From NCBI RefSeq assembly GCF_004803895.1, contig NZ_CP021978.1:2356001-2420000 (forward strand): a stretch of 64,000 bases of DNA, given 5' to 3'. Made by a program: the position numbers and the translations under genes. A model generated the notes under the pieces. That model worked only from the letters and a program-made list of their open reading frames with translations. It did not search any database and was not told where the DNA came from. This document shows, in pieces, positions 53,377 to 63,527 of this stretch. The stretch comes from Streptomyces hawaiiensis (GTDB taxonomy: Bacteria > Actinomycetota > Actinomycetes > Streptomycetales > Streptomycetaceae). The first letter of the stretch is position 1, and each line of letters starts with the position of its first letter.

Positions 53377-54522
53377 TCAGTTGTCATCCTCGTCGATCAG
53401 GAAGCCCCGCATCGGCGAGGGCGCCTGACCCATCGGGGACGGGCCCTGCGGACGTACCGGCGCCATCGGCTGGGTCATGGCCGGAGACATCTGCTGCTGG
53501 CCGCCGCCGTAGGACGGAGCGGACTGGGACGGGTTGCCGCCCATCGTCTGGTTGCCGCCGTAGGACGGGGCGCTCGCGCCGGCCGGAGCCATGGAAGGCG
53601 CCGGGGACGGCGGGAGGGACGCGGTCGCCGGAGTGCGCGGCGGGGCCAGCGAGTCGTCGGCCTGGGTCTCCAGCTGACGCAGCTGCGACTCCAGGTACGA
53701 CTTCAGGCGCGTGCGGTACTCGCGCTCGAAGCCGCGCAGGTCCTCGACCTTGCGCTCCAGCGTGGCGCGGGCGGACTCCAGGGAGCCCATCGCGACGCGG
53801 TGCTTCTCCTGCGCGTCCCGCTCCAGGGCGTCGGCCTTGGCACGGGCGTCACGCTCCAGACCCTCGGCACGCGAACGGGCCTCGCCGACGATCTTGTTGG
53901 CCTCGGAACGGGCCTCCGCGATCGCCTGGTCGGCGGTCTGCTGGGCCAGCGAGAGGACACGGGCGGCGCTGTCGCCACCGGGACCTTGCTGACCGGGGCC
54001 GCCCATCGGACCGCCCATGGGGCCGGGGCCGCCCATCGGGCCGCCCATCTGCTGCTGCATTTGCTGCTGCATCGGGGGCTGGCCCATCGGACCCGGACCC
54101 TGACCCATCGGGCCGGGACCCTGAGGTCCACCCTGACCGCCGGGACCGGCGGGCAGCTGCGGGGCACCGCTCGGCAGCTGGGGCGGACCACCCATGGGGC
54201 CACCCATCTGCTGCTGCGGCGGGCCCGATATGCCGGCGGGTACGGGACCACCAGGACCGCGCATGCCCTGCTGCTGCTGTTGTTGCTGCTGTTGCTGCTG
54301 ATCCTGCTGCTCCGGAGGCTTGCGCATGTTCTGCTGGTTCTGCGCAGCAGCGCGCGTGGCCGCGGCCAGTTTGGCGCGCAGGTCCTCGTTCTCACGGAGC
54401 AGGCGGGTCAGTTCGGCTTCGACCTCATCGAGGAAGGCATCGACCTCGTCCTCGTCATAGCCTTCTCGGAGGCGGACGGTCGTGAACTGCTTGTTCCGCA
54501 CGTCCTCGGGGGTCAACGGCAT
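53377..54522 (-). CDS. divIVA: DivIVA polar-growth protein
   Basis: A 381-aa coiled-coil protein that marks hyphal tips and recruits the wall-building machinery. The N-terminal DivIVA domain is [36 protein letters not shown] (split here: residues 3-20 and 21-34 fit the family), followed by a first coiled coil to residue about 60. A low-complexity insert (about 61-195) is rich in Gln, Gly, Pro and Met, with eleven Gln in a row near residues 75-85. A second long coiled coil (about 200-300, [20 protein letters not shown]) and a Pro/Ser/Gly tail ending in [10 protein letters not shown] follow. The insert is variable in Streptomyces. Call is firm. Confidence 0.95.
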   Translation of the reverse strand: MPLTPEDVRNKQFTTVRLREGYDEDEVDAFLDEVEAELTRLLRENEDLRAKLAAATRAAAQNQQNMRKPPEQQDQQQQQQQQQQQGMRGPGGPVPAGISGPPQQQMGGPMGGPPQLPSGAPQLPAGPGGQGGPQGPGPMGQGPGPMGQPPMQQQMQQQMGGPMGGPGPMGGPMGGPGQQGPGGDSAARVLSLAQQTADQAIAEARSEANKIVGEARSRAEGLERDARAKADALERDAQEKHRVAMGSLESARATLERKVEDLRGFEREYRTRLKSYLESQLRQLETQADDSLAPPRTPATASLPPSPAPSMAPAGASAPSYGGNQTMGGNPSQSAPSYGGGQQQMSPAMTQPMAPVRPQGPSPMGQAPSPMRGFLIDEDDN

Positions 54523-54575
54523 CTCTTCACCTCAACGTAGTCGTCGGCATTCGGCAAGACCGTAGTTCACATCGC

Positions 54576-54860
54576 TCACAGCCGACTCACGATCGAGATC
54601 AGGATGTAGACGATGATCATCAGTACGAAGAAGGACAGGTCGAGCGCCACGCCCCCGAGACGCAGCGGCGGAATGAACCGCCGCAGAAGCTTGAGCGGTG
54701 GATCAGTGACAGTGTAGGTGGCCTCCAGAACGACCACCATCGCCTTGCCGGGTTGCCATGAGCGGGCGAACTGGAAGACGTAGTCCATGACCAACCGGAA
54801 GATGAGCACGATGAGGAAGCACATCAGCGCGATGTAGACGACATCCAAAACCACGCTCAT
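54576..54860 (-). CDS. YggT-family membrane protein
   Basis: A 94-aa protein with two membrane segments (about 5-24 and 71-92) around a cytosolic loop carrying the family motif YTVTDPPLKLLRRFIPPLRLGG. YggT proteins sit after sepF in Gram-positive division clusters and are thought to aid membrane or division processes; their biochemical role is unclear. It lies between divIVA and sepF in the same orientation with short gaps of 53 and 70 bp. Confidence 0.9.
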   Translation of the reverse strand: MSVVLDVVYIALMCFLIVLIFRLVMDYVFQFARSWQPGKAMVVVLEATYTVTDPPLKLLRRFIPPLRLGGVALDLSFFVLMIIVYILISIVSRL

Positions 54861-54930
54861 GATCTCTTGCTTCCCTCTCCCCTGTGCCCTGCTGTGTCGT
54901 GCTGTCTACTGCTGTTTCCGGTGGTGCGTC

Positions 54931-55572
54931 TCAGCTCTGGTTGAAGAACCCGCCCTCTGCGATGCGGGCCTTGTCCTCCGCCGTGACATCGACGTTAGCA
55001 GGCGACAACAGGAACACCTTCTGCGTCACCCGCTCGATGCTGCCGTGAAGACCAAACACCAAACCGGCCGCAAAGTCGACAAGTCGCTTCGCATCTGTGT
55101 CGTCCATCTCAGTCAGATTCATGATCACCGGGGTGCCTTCACGGAAGTGTTCCCCGATGGTACGGGCCTCGTTGTAGGTCCGTGGGTGAAGCGTGGTGAT
55201 CCGGTAAGGCTCTCGTTCGGACACGACCTTGGGCATGATCACCGGTGCGTTCTTCTCCAGACTTGCGCGTTCTTGTGTGATGGATGCCACGGGCGCGATG
55301 CGCGCCGGGCGGCTGGATTCCGCGGGGAGCGAAGCGGAGCGGGCGGCCGGTTCGCGAGGCGCGGGCGCCTGTACGACTCGTACCTCTTCGTCCCTTTGGG
55401 ACAGATGTGAGACGTGCGGCTGGTGGGACGGCTCGTGCCGTCGGTGGTCCCGCTCGGGCTCCGGGTCCAGTTCGGGTTCGAAGTCGTCGTCGGGGTCGAA
55501 TCCGCGGCCGTCGTACCCATCGTCCTCCACGAGGCCGAGGTAGACCGCCATCTTGCGCATCGCGCCGGCCAT
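54931..55572 (-). CDS. sepF: Cell division protein SepF
   Basis: A 213-aa protein that binds FtsZ filaments and tethers them to the membrane. The N-terminus [17 protein letters not shown] contains the amphipathic membrane-targeting helix. A disordered acidic/basic linker (about 20-120: [17 protein letters not shown]) leads to the SepF core domain ([54 protein letters not shown]). ATG 55572 was chosen because the helix starts right after it; the longer frame adds unrelated residues. Gram-positive bacteria with SepF lack FtsA, which fits this cluster. Confidence 0.95.
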   Translation of the reverse strand: MAGAMRKMAVYLGLVEDDGYDGRGFDPDDDFEPELDPEPERDHRRHEPSHQPHVSHLSQRDEEVRVVQAPAPREPAARSASLPAESSRPARIAPVASITQERASLEKNAPVIMPKVVSEREPYRITTLHPRTYNEARTIGEHFREGTPVIMNLTEMDDTDAKRLVDFAAGLVFGLHGSIERVTQKVFLLSPANVDVTAEDKARIAEGGFFNQS

Positions 55573-55701
55573 GCTCTGAGTCCTCCGCTCTGTGGTGGAT
55601 CGGCTGACGACTGCCAAGTGCCCGCGATCCACGAGGTCCTTGAATCCGCCTTTCGGCGGCAATGACCATATTTTCTGCTGTGGTCCGACTTCTTGGCGAC
55701 G

Positions 55702-56421
55702 TTACCCGAGCCTGGGGCGGACTCCGAGTACCGCACTGCCGACGCGCACATGTGTCGCTCCGGCCGTCACGGCCTGTTCGAGGTCCGTACTCATCCCTGC
55801 CGAGACCATGGTGGCAGCCGGATGACTCCGGCGCAGGTCGGTCGACAAATCCATCAACCGCTCGAAGGCCGCCTGTTCGCGTCCCGCGTACTCCCCGGTG
55901 AGCGGCGCCACGGTCATCAGTCCGTCGAGCCGGAGCCCCGGGGCCCCGGCCACGAGGTCGGCCAACTCCCCGATTCCGCCAGGGCCGGTCCCTCCGCGCT
56001 CGCCCCGGCCGCTCGCACCGGCGTCCAGTGCGACCTGGAGCAGGCATCCCAGTTCGCGCCCGGCCCGGACGGCTTCCTTCGACAGGGCGGTGACGAGCTT
56101 GGACCGGTCGACGGACTGCACGAAATCCGCGTAACCGGCCACGGATCGCACCTTGTTGGTCTGGAGTTGACCGACAAAATGCCAAGTAAGGGGCAGATCC
56201 GCGCAGGCGGCGGCTTTCGGGGCCGCGTCCTGGTCGCGGTTCTCGGCGACGTGCCGCACGCCGAGTTCCGCGAGGATCCGCACATCGCTCGCGGGGTAGG
56301 TCTTGGTGACCACGATCAGGGTCACCTCGTCGCGGGCGCGCCCCGCGGCGGCGCACGCGTCGGCGATGCGCCGTTCCACCTTCGCCAGATTCGCGGCGAG
56401 TTCGTTCTTACGGTCCGTCAT
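55702..56421 (-). CDS. PLP homeostasis protein YggS/YlmE family
   Basis: A 239-aa PLP-binding TIM-barrel (alanine-racemase fold, single domain). The PLP lysine is in TLIVVTKTYPASDVRIL. AVRHVAENRDQDAA-type sequence (GVRHVAENRDQ), LTWHFVGQLQTNKVRSVAG and SAGMSTDLEQAVTAGATHVRVGSAVLG are all family landmarks. It buffers free pyridoxal phosphate. It lies 6 bp after pgeF, in the conserved ftsZ-pgeF-yggS-sepF order. Confidence 0.93.
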   Translation of the reverse strand: MTDRKNELAANLAKVERRIADACAAAGRARDEVTLIVVTKTYPASDVRILAELGVRHVAENRDQDAAPKAAACADLPLTWHFVGQLQTNKVRSVAGYADFVQSVDRSKLVTALSKEAVRAGRELGCLLQVALDAGASGRGERGGTGPGGIGELADLVAGAPGLRLDGLMTVAPLTGEYAGREQAAFERLMDLSTDLRRSHPAATMVSAGMSTDLEQAVTAGATHVRVGSAVLGVRPRLG

Positions 56422-56427
56422 GCCCTA

Positions 56428-57159
56428 TCAGTCCAGCCACACATAACCCGCGAGCCGACCGGTGGTGCGGTCGCGGCGGTACGAGAAGTGATCGCGCGAC
56501 TCCAGCGTGCACACCGGCGACTGCTCCCGGTCGCACACCCCGAGCCGCTCCAGCTGGGCGTGCACTCCGGCGCTCACGTCGACCGCCGGTGTGCCCCAAC
56601 CCGTCTCGGCGTACGCCGCCGGCTCGATGGCGGACACCTCGGCGCGCATCGCCTCGGGCACTTCGTAACACCGGCCGCAGACGGTGGGGCCGGTGTGGGC
56701 GACGATCCGGGTGGGCTCGGCGCCCAGTTCCGTCATCGCGCGTAGCGCGGCCGGGACGACTCCGGCGATCATGCCGGGCCGGCCCGCGTGGGCCGCGGCG
56801 GCGATCCCGGCGACGGGGTCGGCGAGCAGCACCGGCACGCAGTCGGCGGTGAGTACGGCGAGGGCGAGCCCCCGGCGGGCGGTGACGATCGCGTCGACCG
56901 GCGGGATCCGGGTCGAAGATCCCCAGGGTCCGTCCACCACCGCCACGTCGGCCCCGTGCACCTGGTTCATCCAGACCACCCGGTCCGGCTCGACGCCGAG
57001 GGACTGTGCGGCCAGCTCACGGTTGGTGCGTACGGCGTCGGGGTCGTCGCCGACCGCTCCGCCGAGGTTGAGCTCCTCATACGGAGCGGCGCTCACCCCG
57101 CCCCACCGGTCGGTGAAGCCGAAGTGCGCGCCGCTCGCGCTTTCGCGCTGTCCTATCAC
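56428..57159 (-). CDS. pgeF: Purine nucleoside phosphorylase / laccase-domain protein (PgeF/YfiH)
   Basis: A 243-aa member of the multi-copper-polyphenol-oxidase (YfiH, DUF152) family. Members have been assigned purine nucleoside phosphorylase or deaminase activity and, in E. coli, editing of UDP-MurNAc-L-Ser, a peptidoglycan precursor error. FGFTDRWGGVSAAPYEELNLGG, WMNQVHGADVAVVD, LTADCVPVLLAD and AAHAGRPGM hold the metal-site His and Cys residues. It starts at GTG 57159, 10 bp after the ftsZ stop, so it is co-transcribed with ftsZ. Confidence 0.9.
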   Translation of the reverse strand: MIGQRESASGAHFGFTDRWGGVSAAPYEELNLGGAVGDDPDAVRTNRELAAQSLGVEPDRVVWMNQVHGADVAVVDGPWGSSTRIPPVDAIVTARRGLALAVLTADCVPVLLADPVAGIAAAAHAGRPGMIAGVVPAALRAMTELGAEPTRIVAHTGPTVCGRCYEVPEAMRAEVSAIEPAAYAETGWGTPAVDVSAGVHAQLERLGVCDREQSPVCTLESRDHFSYRRDRTTGRLAGYVWLD

Positions 57160-57169
57160 GACTGAAGGA

Positions 57170-58363
57170 TCACTTGAGGAAGTCCGGTACGTCCAGTTCC
57201 TCGGCCGCGCTGTCCGAGTAGGTCCGCGGCGCCGGCGGGACCGGCGGGGCGACCGGGATGTCCTTGACCGGCTCCGGAGCGGGCTCCGGGTCCTCCTTCG
57301 GGGTCACGCTGCCGAGCGATCCGAAGGACGGGCGGCTCTCGGTCTGCCGTACCGGGGCCGGCTCCTCGCGCTTGGCCGAGGACGAGCCGAGGACGTTGTC
57401 CCGCTTGGCGGGCGGCTGTCCGCCGTCGAAGCCGGCGGCGATCACGGTGACCCGGACCTCGTCGCCGAGGGCGTCGTCGATCACCGCGCCGAAGATGATG
57501 TTGGCCTCGGGGTGGGCGGCCTCGCTCACCAGCTGGGCGGCCTCGTTGATCTCGAACAGACCGAGGTCGGAGCCACCGGAGATGGAGAGCAGCACACCGC
57601 GGGCGCCGTCGATGGACGCCTCCAGCAGCGGCGAGGAGATCGCCATCTCGGCGGCGGCCACCGCGCGGTCGTCGCCGCGGGCGGAGCCGATGCCCATCAG
57701 GGCCGAGCCTGCCTCGGACATGACCGACTTGACGTCGGCGAAGTCGAGGTTGATGAGGCCCGGGGTGGTGATGAGGTCGGTGATGCCCTGGACACCGGAG
57801 AGCAGGACCTGGTCGGCCGACTTGAAGGCGTCCAGCACCGAGACCTGGCGGTCCGAGATGGACAGCAGCCGGTCGTTCGGGATGACGATGAGGGTGTCGA
57901 CCTCTTCGCGGAGTTCGGCGATGCCGTCCTCGGCCTGGTTCGCGCGGCGCCGTCCCTCGAAGGTGAACGGGCGCGTGACCACACCGATGGTGAGGGCACC
58001 GAGCGAGCGGGCGATGTTGGCCACGACGGGTGCGCCGCCGGTGCCGGTGCCGCCGCCTTCACCGGCCGTCACGAAGACCATGTCGGCCCCCTTGAGGACC
58101 TCCTCGATCTCCTCGCGGTGGTCCTCGGCGGCCTTGCGGCCCACGGCCGGGTTGGCTCCGGCGCCGAGTCCGCGGGTGAGTTCACGGCCGACGTCCAGCT
58201 TGACGTCGGCGTCGCTCATCAACAGAGCTTGCGCGTCGGTGTTGATGGCGATGAACTCGACGCCCTTGAGACCGACCTCGATCATCCGGTTGATGGCATT
58301 GACACCACCGCCGCCGACACCGATGACTTTGATGACTGCGAGGTAGTTCTGCGGTGCTGCCAC
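57170..58363 (-). CDS. ftsZ: Cell division GTPase FtsZ
   Basis: A 397-aa tubulin-like GTPase that assembles the Z-ring and, in Streptomyces, the ladder of sporulation septa. [15 protein letters not shown] (residues 13-27) and the signature GGGTGTGG (103-110) form the nucleotide site. [13 protein letters not shown] is the T7 loop that completes the active site of the neighbour subunit. A disordered linker (about 318-385) leads to the conserved C-terminal peptide [10 protein letters not shown], the SepF/partner-binding site. Upstream is a 288-bp spacer likely to contain several promoters. Confidence 0.98.
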   Translation of the reverse strand: MAAPQNYLAVIKVIGVGGGGVNAINRMIEVGLKGVEFIAINTDAQALLMSDADVKLDVGRELTRGLGAGANPAVGRKAAEDHREEIEEVLKGADMVFVTAGEGGGTGTGGAPVVANIARSLGALTIGVVTRPFTFEGRRRANQAEDGIAELREEVDTLIVIPNDRLLSISDRQVSVLDAFKSADQVLLSGVQGITDLITTPGLINLDFADVKSVMSEAGSALMGIGSARGDDRAVAAAEMAISSPLLEASIDGARGVLLSISGGSDLGLFEINEAAQLVSEAAHPEANIIFGAVIDDALGDEVRVTVIAAGFDGGQPPAKRDNVLGSSSAKREEPAPVRQTESRPSFGSLGSVTPKEDPEPAPEPVKDIPVAPPVPPAPRTYSDSAAEELDVPDFLK

Positions 58364-58651
58364 GTCGAAGGCCTCTCGCCTCGAGTTACGTGTCGCCGAA
58401 TCAGCGTGACGCCCTGCGCCCCGCGACCCGACGACTGATGCCGAATGGGACGGTCCGTATCGCCGACCCGAACCCTAACCCTGAAGTTTAGGGTTACCAG
58501 TGTGTCCGTTCCTTGGAGTCTTCTGAACAGGACACTAAGTCGACAAGTGGCGCACGTTCAACGAACACGCCGAACCTCCCGTTTTTCTTTTCACCCTATG
58601 TGATCAGCCGTAGCACTGCCCAACCAGGGTGCTGGCCTGCGCGGATGTGCG
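58364..58651 (-). promoter_or_regulatory. ftsZ upstream regulatory region with AACCCTAA / TTAGGGTT dyad
   Basis: A 288-bp gene-free spacer between ftsQ and ftsZ, where Streptomyces ftsZ promoters lie, including a sporulation-specific one in S. coelicolor. It contains AACCCTAA (58471-58478) and TTAGGGTT (58488-58495), an 8-bp dyad with a partial tandem AACCCT copy. It is AT-richer than its surroundings (58510-58610, with GTTTTTCTTTTC). A GGACAC at 58529-58534 could fit a developmental regulator, but I cannot assign promoters. Confidence 0.5.
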
Positions 58652-59446
58652 TCAACTCCCTGATGACGCGGGCGCGGTGGGGACACTCACATCGAAGTAC
58701 CGCGCACCGGGCGAGGCTTTCATCAGAGCGGTGAGTGTGCGGGCCTTCGCGGCGCCCTTCTCGCCGCTTCCCCAGACGACCGTGCGCCCGTCCCTCAACT
58801 CCAGCGAGATGTCGTCGTAGGAACGGACCTTGACGGTCCGTGCGTCGCGCGCGACGGCGGCCGGAACCGCGCGGGCGACGCCGACCGCTTCGCGCACCAG
58901 CCGGGACTCGCCGAAGCGGCGCAGGCTCGCGGCGGCGGAGCTGGACCGGGAGAGCGTCAATTCCAGTGCGGGGACGCCTTTCGGGGCTTCAGAAACCGTG
59001 GCGAAGCGGACACCTTCATCGTCCACTTCGACAAACTTTCCGCCCTTTTGGACAATCAGAACCGGAGTCCGCTCCACCACTTTCAGGTCGATTCCACGGG
59101 GCCAGGAACGGACCACGTCAACCGCGTCAATGCGGGGCAATTTCCGGCGCAATCGCGTCTCGATCGCATCGGTGTCGACGGAAATCAGCGGCTTCCCGAG
59201 CGGAACCTCCGCGGCAGCCTTGACCTGAGCGGGCGTCAGGACCCGGGTGCCGGACACGGAGACGTGCTCGGCGCGCAGCCAGTCGGAGCCGTAGAACAGC
59301 CAGACCGTCGGGATGCCGAGGAAGACCAGGACGAGGCCCAGGAGGACGATCGCGCGGAGCCGGGCCCGCCTGGACCGCAGGAGGGGCGGCGGGCCGGACG
59401 ACTCCCGCTGGCGTTCACCGCGCTCGGCGGTGGTCGATCCGGCCAC
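58652..59446 (-). CDS. ftsQ: Cell division protein FtsQ
   Basis: A 264-aa bitopic membrane protein of the divisome. A short cytosolic N-terminus (1-30), one membrane segment (about 31-52) and an outer POTRA domain (VSVSGTRVLTPAQVKAAAEVPLGKPLISVDTDAIETR-like, residues about 61-97) are followed by the FtsQ beta domain with VERTPVLIVQKGGKFVEVDDEGV. It follows murG by 25 bp. In Streptomyces ftsQ is needed for sporulation septa but not for growth. Confidence 0.92.
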   Translation of the reverse strand: MAGSTTAERGERQRESSGPPPLLRSRRARLRAIVLLGLVLVFLGIPTVWLFYGSDWLRAEHVSVSGTRVLTPAQVKAAAEVPLGKPLISVDTDAIETRLRRKLPRIDAVDVVRSWPRGIDLKVVERTPVLIVQKGGKFVEVDDEGVRFATVSEAPKGVPALELTLSRSSSAAASLRRFGESRLVREAVGVARAVPAAVARDARTVKVRSYDDISLELRDGRTVVWGSGEKGAAKARTLTALMKASPGARYFDVSVPTAPASSGS

Positions 59447-59471
59447 GCTCCCTGCCTTCCGTCATACAGTC

Positions 59472-60569
59472 CTATCGGTGTGCACGGCTGGCGGCGATCG
59501 CCTCGTACACCATGCCGACGAGCAGGTCGTCGGCGTCCCGGCGGCCGAACTCGGCGGCGGCGCGGGACATCTGGTACAGCCGGTGCGGGTCGGCGAGCAC
59601 GGGCAGGACGTTTCGCTGGACCCACTCGGGGGTCAGCTCCGCGTCGTCGACCAGCAGTCCGCCGCCTGCCTTGACCACCGGCTGGGCGTTGAGCCGCTGT
59701 TCGCCGTTGCCGATGGGCAGCGGGACGTAGGCGGCCGGGAGCCCGACGGCGGAGAGTTCGGCGACGGTCATCGCGCCCGCGCGGCAGAGCATCATGTCGG
59801 CCGCGGCGTACGCGAGGTCCATCCGGTCCAGGTAACTTACCGGGATATAGGGGGGCATCCCCGGCATCTGCTGGACCTGCGGCAGTTCGTTCTTCGGGCC
59901 GACCGCGTGCAGGATCTGGATTCCGGCCTGCTGAAGCCAGGGCGCGACCTGCTGGACGACCTCGTTCAGGCGGCGGGCGCCCTGGGAGCCGCCGGTGACC
60001 AGCAGCGTGGGCAGGTTCGGGTCGAGCCCGAACGCGGCCCGGGCCTCGGGGCGTACGGCGGCCCGGTCGAGCGTGGCGATGGAGCGGCGCAGCGGGATGC
60101 CGATGTAGCGGGCGCCCCGCAGCTTGCTGTCGGGCGTGGAGACGGCGACCTGGCTGGCGTACCGCGAGCCGATCTTGTTGGCCAGGCCCGGGCGGGCGTT
60201 GGCCTCGTGGATCACGATCGGCACGCCCAGGCGCTTGGCCGCGAGGTAGCCGGGCAGGGCGACGTAGCCGCCGAAGCCGACCACGGCGTCCGCCTTGGTG
60301 CGCTCCAGGATCTGCTCGGTCGCCTTGATGGTGCCGCGCAGCCGGCCCGGGACGGTGATCAGCTCGGGGGTGGGCTTGCGCGGCAGCGGAACGGCGGGGA
60401 TCAGCGCGAGTTCGTACCCGCGCTCGGGTACGAGACGGGTCTCGAGGCCGCGCTCCGTGCCCAGGGCCGTGATGCCCACGCTCGGGTCCTGCCTGCGCAG
60501 GGCGTCCGCGAGGGCGAGCGCGGGCTCGATGTGGCCCGCGGTTCCTCCGCCGGCGAGTACGACATGCAC
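59472..60569 (-). CDS. murG: UDP-GlcNAc:undecaprenyl-PP-MurNAc-pentapeptide GlcNAc transferase
   Basis: A 365-aa GT28 glycosyltransferase that makes lipid II from lipid I at the inner membrane face. The N-terminal [21 protein letters not shown] is the G-loop, [33 protein letters not shown] the second G-loop, and [13 protein letters not shown] and [20 protein letters not shown] form the UDP-GlcNAc site. It starts 6 bp after the ftsW stop. Confident. Confidence 0.97.
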   Translation of the reverse strand: MHVVLAGGGTAGHIEPALALADALRRQDPSVGITALGTERGLETRLVPERGYELALIPAVPLPRKPTPELITVPGRLRGTIKATEQILERTKADAVVGFGGYVALPGYLAAKRLGVPIVIHEANARPGLANKIGSRYASQVAVSTPDSKLRGARYIGIPLRRSIATLDRAAVRPEARAAFGLDPNLPTLLVTGGSQGARRLNEVVQQVAPWLQQAGIQILHAVGPKNELPQVQQMPGMPPYIPVSYLDRMDLAYAAADMMLCRAGAMTVAELSAVGLPAAYVPLPIGNGEQRLNAQPVVKAGGGLLVDDAELTPEWVQRNVLPVLADPHRLYQMSRAAAEFGRRDADDLLVGMVYEAIAASRAHR

Positions 60570-60575
60570 CGAAAT

Positions 60576-61940
60576 TCACCGCTCTCCGGACGAGCGCGCC
60601 ACCGAGGCACGCCGTCGCATCGTGTTCCATCTCCGGGGACTCCGACCGGAACCGGTGCCCCCCGCCCCCCGCTTTCTACCAAAGCGGGGTTGCCGCATCG
60701 CAAGCGCCATCCGCGCAGCGGGGTCCTGACGCGCGAAGGCGATCAGCAGCCCGATGGCGAACATGGTCGGCAGCAGGGCGGATCCTCCGTAGGAGAACAG
60801 CGGGAGAGGGACGCCGGCGATCGGCAGCAGACCGAGCACCGCACCGATGTTGATCACGGCCTGCGCCGTGATCCAGGTGGTCACACCTCCCGCGGCATAC
60901 CTCACGAAGGGATCCTCCGAGCGTCCGGCCACGCGGATACCCGCATAGCCTAGAGCCGCGAAGAGGGCGAGTACGGACAGCGTCCCCGCCAGGCCCAGTT
61001 CCTCACCGGTGACGGCGAAGATGAAGTCGGTGTGGGCTTCGGGGAGTTGGCCCCATTTCTCCACACTCGCACCCAGCCCGGAACCGAAGATTCCGCCCGA
61101 GGCGAGGGCGTAGATCCCGTGCACGGCCTGCCAGCAGTCGACGGGCCCGGACTGGGGTTCGGTGGCACCCAGACACTGCAGGCGGGCCATGCGGTTGGGG
61201 CTGGTCTTGATGAGGATCAGGCCCAGGACGGCGGCGATCGACAGCACCCCGGCGAACAGCCGCGTGGGGGCCCCGGCCAGCCAGAGCAGGCCGAACAGGA
61301 TGGCCGTGAGGATGATCGCGGTGCCCATGTCGCCGCCGAGCATGATCAGACCGAGCAGCATGAAGGCGGCCGGCACCAGCGGCACGAGCATGTGCTTCCA
61401 CTGGTTCAGCAGCCTCTTGTCCTGCTTGCGGGCGAGCAGGTCCGCGCCCCACAGCACGAGGGCGAGCTTGCCGAACTCACTGGGCTGGATCTGGAAGGAG
61501 CCGCCGACGGCGATCCAGTTCTGGTTGCCGTTGACCGACACTCCTATCCCCGGGATCTGCACCAGGGCCATGAGGAAGACGGCGCCCGCGAGGATGGGGT
61601 AGGCCAGCGCGCGGTGCAGTTTCACCGGCATGCGCGATGCGGCGAGTAGCAGAACGGTGCCGATCCCCGCCGCGAGCAACTGTTTGCGGAAGAAGTACGA
61701 ACCCGGCAACGACATCTGCAGCGCGGTGATCTGGGAGGCCGAGTAGACCATCACCAGTCCCAGCACGGTGATCAGCAGACTGCCGCCGAGGATCAGGTAG
61801 TAGGCGGTCAGCGGCCGGTCCCAGCCCTTGCGCGCGCGGGCGTAGAGGCTCAGGACGCGGTTCTCCCGCGCGAGCCGGGGCGCGGCGGGGCGCTTGGGGG
61901 CGCGCGGGGTCGGAGGCCGTCCGGTGCGGCTGGTGGGCAT
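60576..61940 (-). CDS. ftsW: Lipid II polymerase FtsW (SEDS family)
   Basis: A 454-aa SEDS glycosyltransferase with about ten membrane segments. QIQPSEFGKLALVLWGADLLA, LGGDMGTAIILTAILFGLLWLAG, EELGLAGTLSVLALFAALGY and LPLFSYGGSALLPTMFAIGLL are standard. A basic Pro/Arg N-terminus (1-45) and C-terminus (GRKRGAGGTGSGRSPRR) are cytosolic. It could also be called RodA by family, but the position between murD and murG identifies it as FtsW. Confidence 0.95.
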   Translation of the reverse strand: MPTSRTGRPPTPRAPKRPAAPRLARENRVLSLYARARKGWDRPLTAYYLILGGSLLITVLGLVMVYSASQITALQMSLPGSYFFRKQLLAAGIGTVLLLAASRMPVKLHRALAYPILAGAVFLMALVQIPGIGVSVNGNQNWIAVGGSFQIQPSEFGKLALVLWGADLLARKQDKRLLNQWKHMLVPLVPAAFMLLGLIMLGGDMGTAIILTAILFGLLWLAGAPTRLFAGVLSIAAVLGLILIKTSPNRMARLQCLGATEPQSGPVDCWQAVHGIYALASGGIFGSGLGASVEKWGQLPEAHTDFIFAVTGEELGLAGTLSVLALFAALGYAGIRVAGRSEDPFVRYAAGGVTTWITAQAVINIGAVLGLLPIAGVPLPLFSYGGSALLPTMFAIGLLIAFARQDPAARMALAMRQPRFGRKRGAGGTGSGRSPRRWNTMRRRASVARSSGER

Positions 61941-62075
61941 CGCCGCTCACCCTGCCATGCCGGAGGGGAGCGTTGCGCGGTGAACGCCCCCCGGCCGCTC
62001 GGGCACCAGCCACATCCGTGTCACGCGTCCCTCCCAGGTACGCCCGGCACCGCCGCCGGGCGAGGCGGACCCGGG

Positions 62076-63527
62076 TCAGCCGTCGGCGGAGCCGAGCTCA
62101 CGAACGGCGTCCGCGAAAGCGTCCCCGCGCTTGTTGTAGTTGGCGAACATGTCCATGGAGGCGCAGGCCGGGGCCAGTAGCACCGTGTCGCCCGCGTGAG
62201 CGAGTTTCCGCGCCTCCTGGACCGCCGCGCGCATCGCCCCAGTGTCGGTCCGGTCGAGGTCGACGACGGGTACCTGCGGGGCGTGTCGCGCGAGGGCTTC
62301 CCGGATGAGCGCGCGGTCCGCGCCGATCAGTACGGCGCCCCGCAGCCGCTTGGCCGACTCGGTGACCAGTTCGTCGAAGGTCGCGCCCTTGGCGAGCCCG
62401 CCCGCGATCCACACGATCGGCTCGTACGCCGCCAACGAGGCCTGTGCCGCATGTGTGTTGGTGGCCTTGGAGTCGTCGACGTAGGCGACCCCGTCCACGT
62501 CCGCCACGTGCGCGATGCGGTGCGCGTCCGGGGTGAAGGCCCGCAGGCCGTCCCGTACGGCCCCGGCGGGCACGCCGTAGGCGCGGGCGAGGGCCGCCGC
62601 CGCGAGGGCGTTGGCGATGTTGTGCGGGGCCGGCGGGTCGACGTCGGCGACCTCGGCGAGCTCCTGGGCGTTCTTGTGCCGGTTCTCGACGAAGGCGCGG
62701 TCGACCAGGATGCCTTCCACGACGCCGAGTTGGGACGGGCCCGGGGTGCCGAGGGTGAAGCCGACGGCCCGGCAGCCCTCCTCGACGTCGGCCTCGCGGA
62801 CCAGGTCCTCGGTGGACGGCTTGTCGGTGGCATCCACGTTGTAGACGCAGGCGACGCGGTTGCCCTCGTAGATACGGCCCTTGTCGGCGGCGTACGCCTC
62901 CATGGAGCCGTGCCAGTCGAGGTGGTCGGGGGCGAGGTTCAGCACGGCGGCCGAGTGGGCGCGCAGGGAGGGCGCCCAGTGCAGCTGGTAGCTGGAGAGC
63001 TCCACGGCCAGGACGTCGTACTGCTCCTCGCCGAGGACCGCGTCCAGCAGCGAGACGCCGATGTTGCCGACGGCGGCCGTGCGCAGGCCCGCCGCCTTCA
63101 GGATCGACGCCAGCATCTGGACGGTGGTGGTCTTGCCGTTGGTGCCGGTGACGGCCAGCCACGGGGCGGCGTCGGGGCCGCGCAGGCGCCAGGCCAGTTC
63201 GACGTCGCCCCAGATCTCCAGACCCGCGTCACGGGCCGCCGCGAACAGCGGCTTGTCCGGCTTCCAGCCGGGCGCGGTGACGATCAGCTCGGTGCCCTCC
63301 GGCAGGGAGTCGCCGTCACCGAGGCGCACGGTGATGCCGAGCGCCTCCAGGTCGGCCGCCTGCGCCCGCGCGCGCTCGTCGGCGCCGTCGTTGACGACCG
63401 TGACGCTCGCGCCGAGGCCGTGCAGCACCTTGGCCGCCGGGACGCCGGAGACGCCGAGCCCGGCGACGGTGACGTGCTTGCCCTGGAAGTCGAAGGGCTC
63501 CGAGGAGATCACTTGTCCGCTACCCAT
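62076..63527 (-). CDS. murD: UDP-N-acetylmuramoylalanine--D-glutamate ligase
   Basis: A 483-aa Mur ligase that adds D-Glu to UDP-MurNAc-L-Ala. [23 protein letters not shown] is the N-terminal UDP-binding domain, [19 protein letters not shown] the P-loop, and [25 protein letters not shown] and [16 protein letters not shown] complete the ATP and substrate sites. ATG 63527 gives a 19-bp overlap with mraY. A GTG at 63512 overlaps the mraY stop as GTGA and is equally credible. It lies 135 bp upstream of ftsW. Confidence 0.95.
   Translation of the reverse strand: MGSGQVISSEPFDFQGKHVTVAGLGVSGVPAAKVLHGLGASVTVVNDGADERARAQAADLEALGITVRLGDGDSLPEGTELIVTAPGWKPDKPLFAAARDAGLEIWGDVELAWRLRGPDAAPWLAVTGTNGKTTTVQMLASILKAAGLRTAAVGNIGVSLLDAVLGEEQYDVLAVELSSYQLHWAPSLRAHSAAVLNLAPDHLDWHGSMEAYAADKGRIYEGNRVACVYNVDATDKPSTEDLVREADVEEGCRAVGFTLGTPGPSQLGVVEGILVDRAFVENRHKNAQELAEVADVDPPAPHNIANALAAAALARAYGVPAGAVRDGLRAFTPDAHRIAHVADVDGVAYVDDSKATNTHAAQASLAAYEPIVWIAGGLAKGATFDELVTESAKRLRGAVLIGADRALIREALARHAPQVPVVDLDRTDTGAMRAAVQEARKLAHAGDTVLLAPACASMDMFANYNKRGDAFADAVRELGSADG

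Noticed and set aside
53248..54540. 430-aa frame opposite divIVA with Leu-rich runs
   Set aside because: The Leu runs are the complement of Gln codons in DivIVA.
58471..58495. AACCCTAACCCT resembling a telomeric repeat
   Set aside because: Only one and a half units, inside a core division cluster; Streptomyces chromosome ends do not use this repeat.
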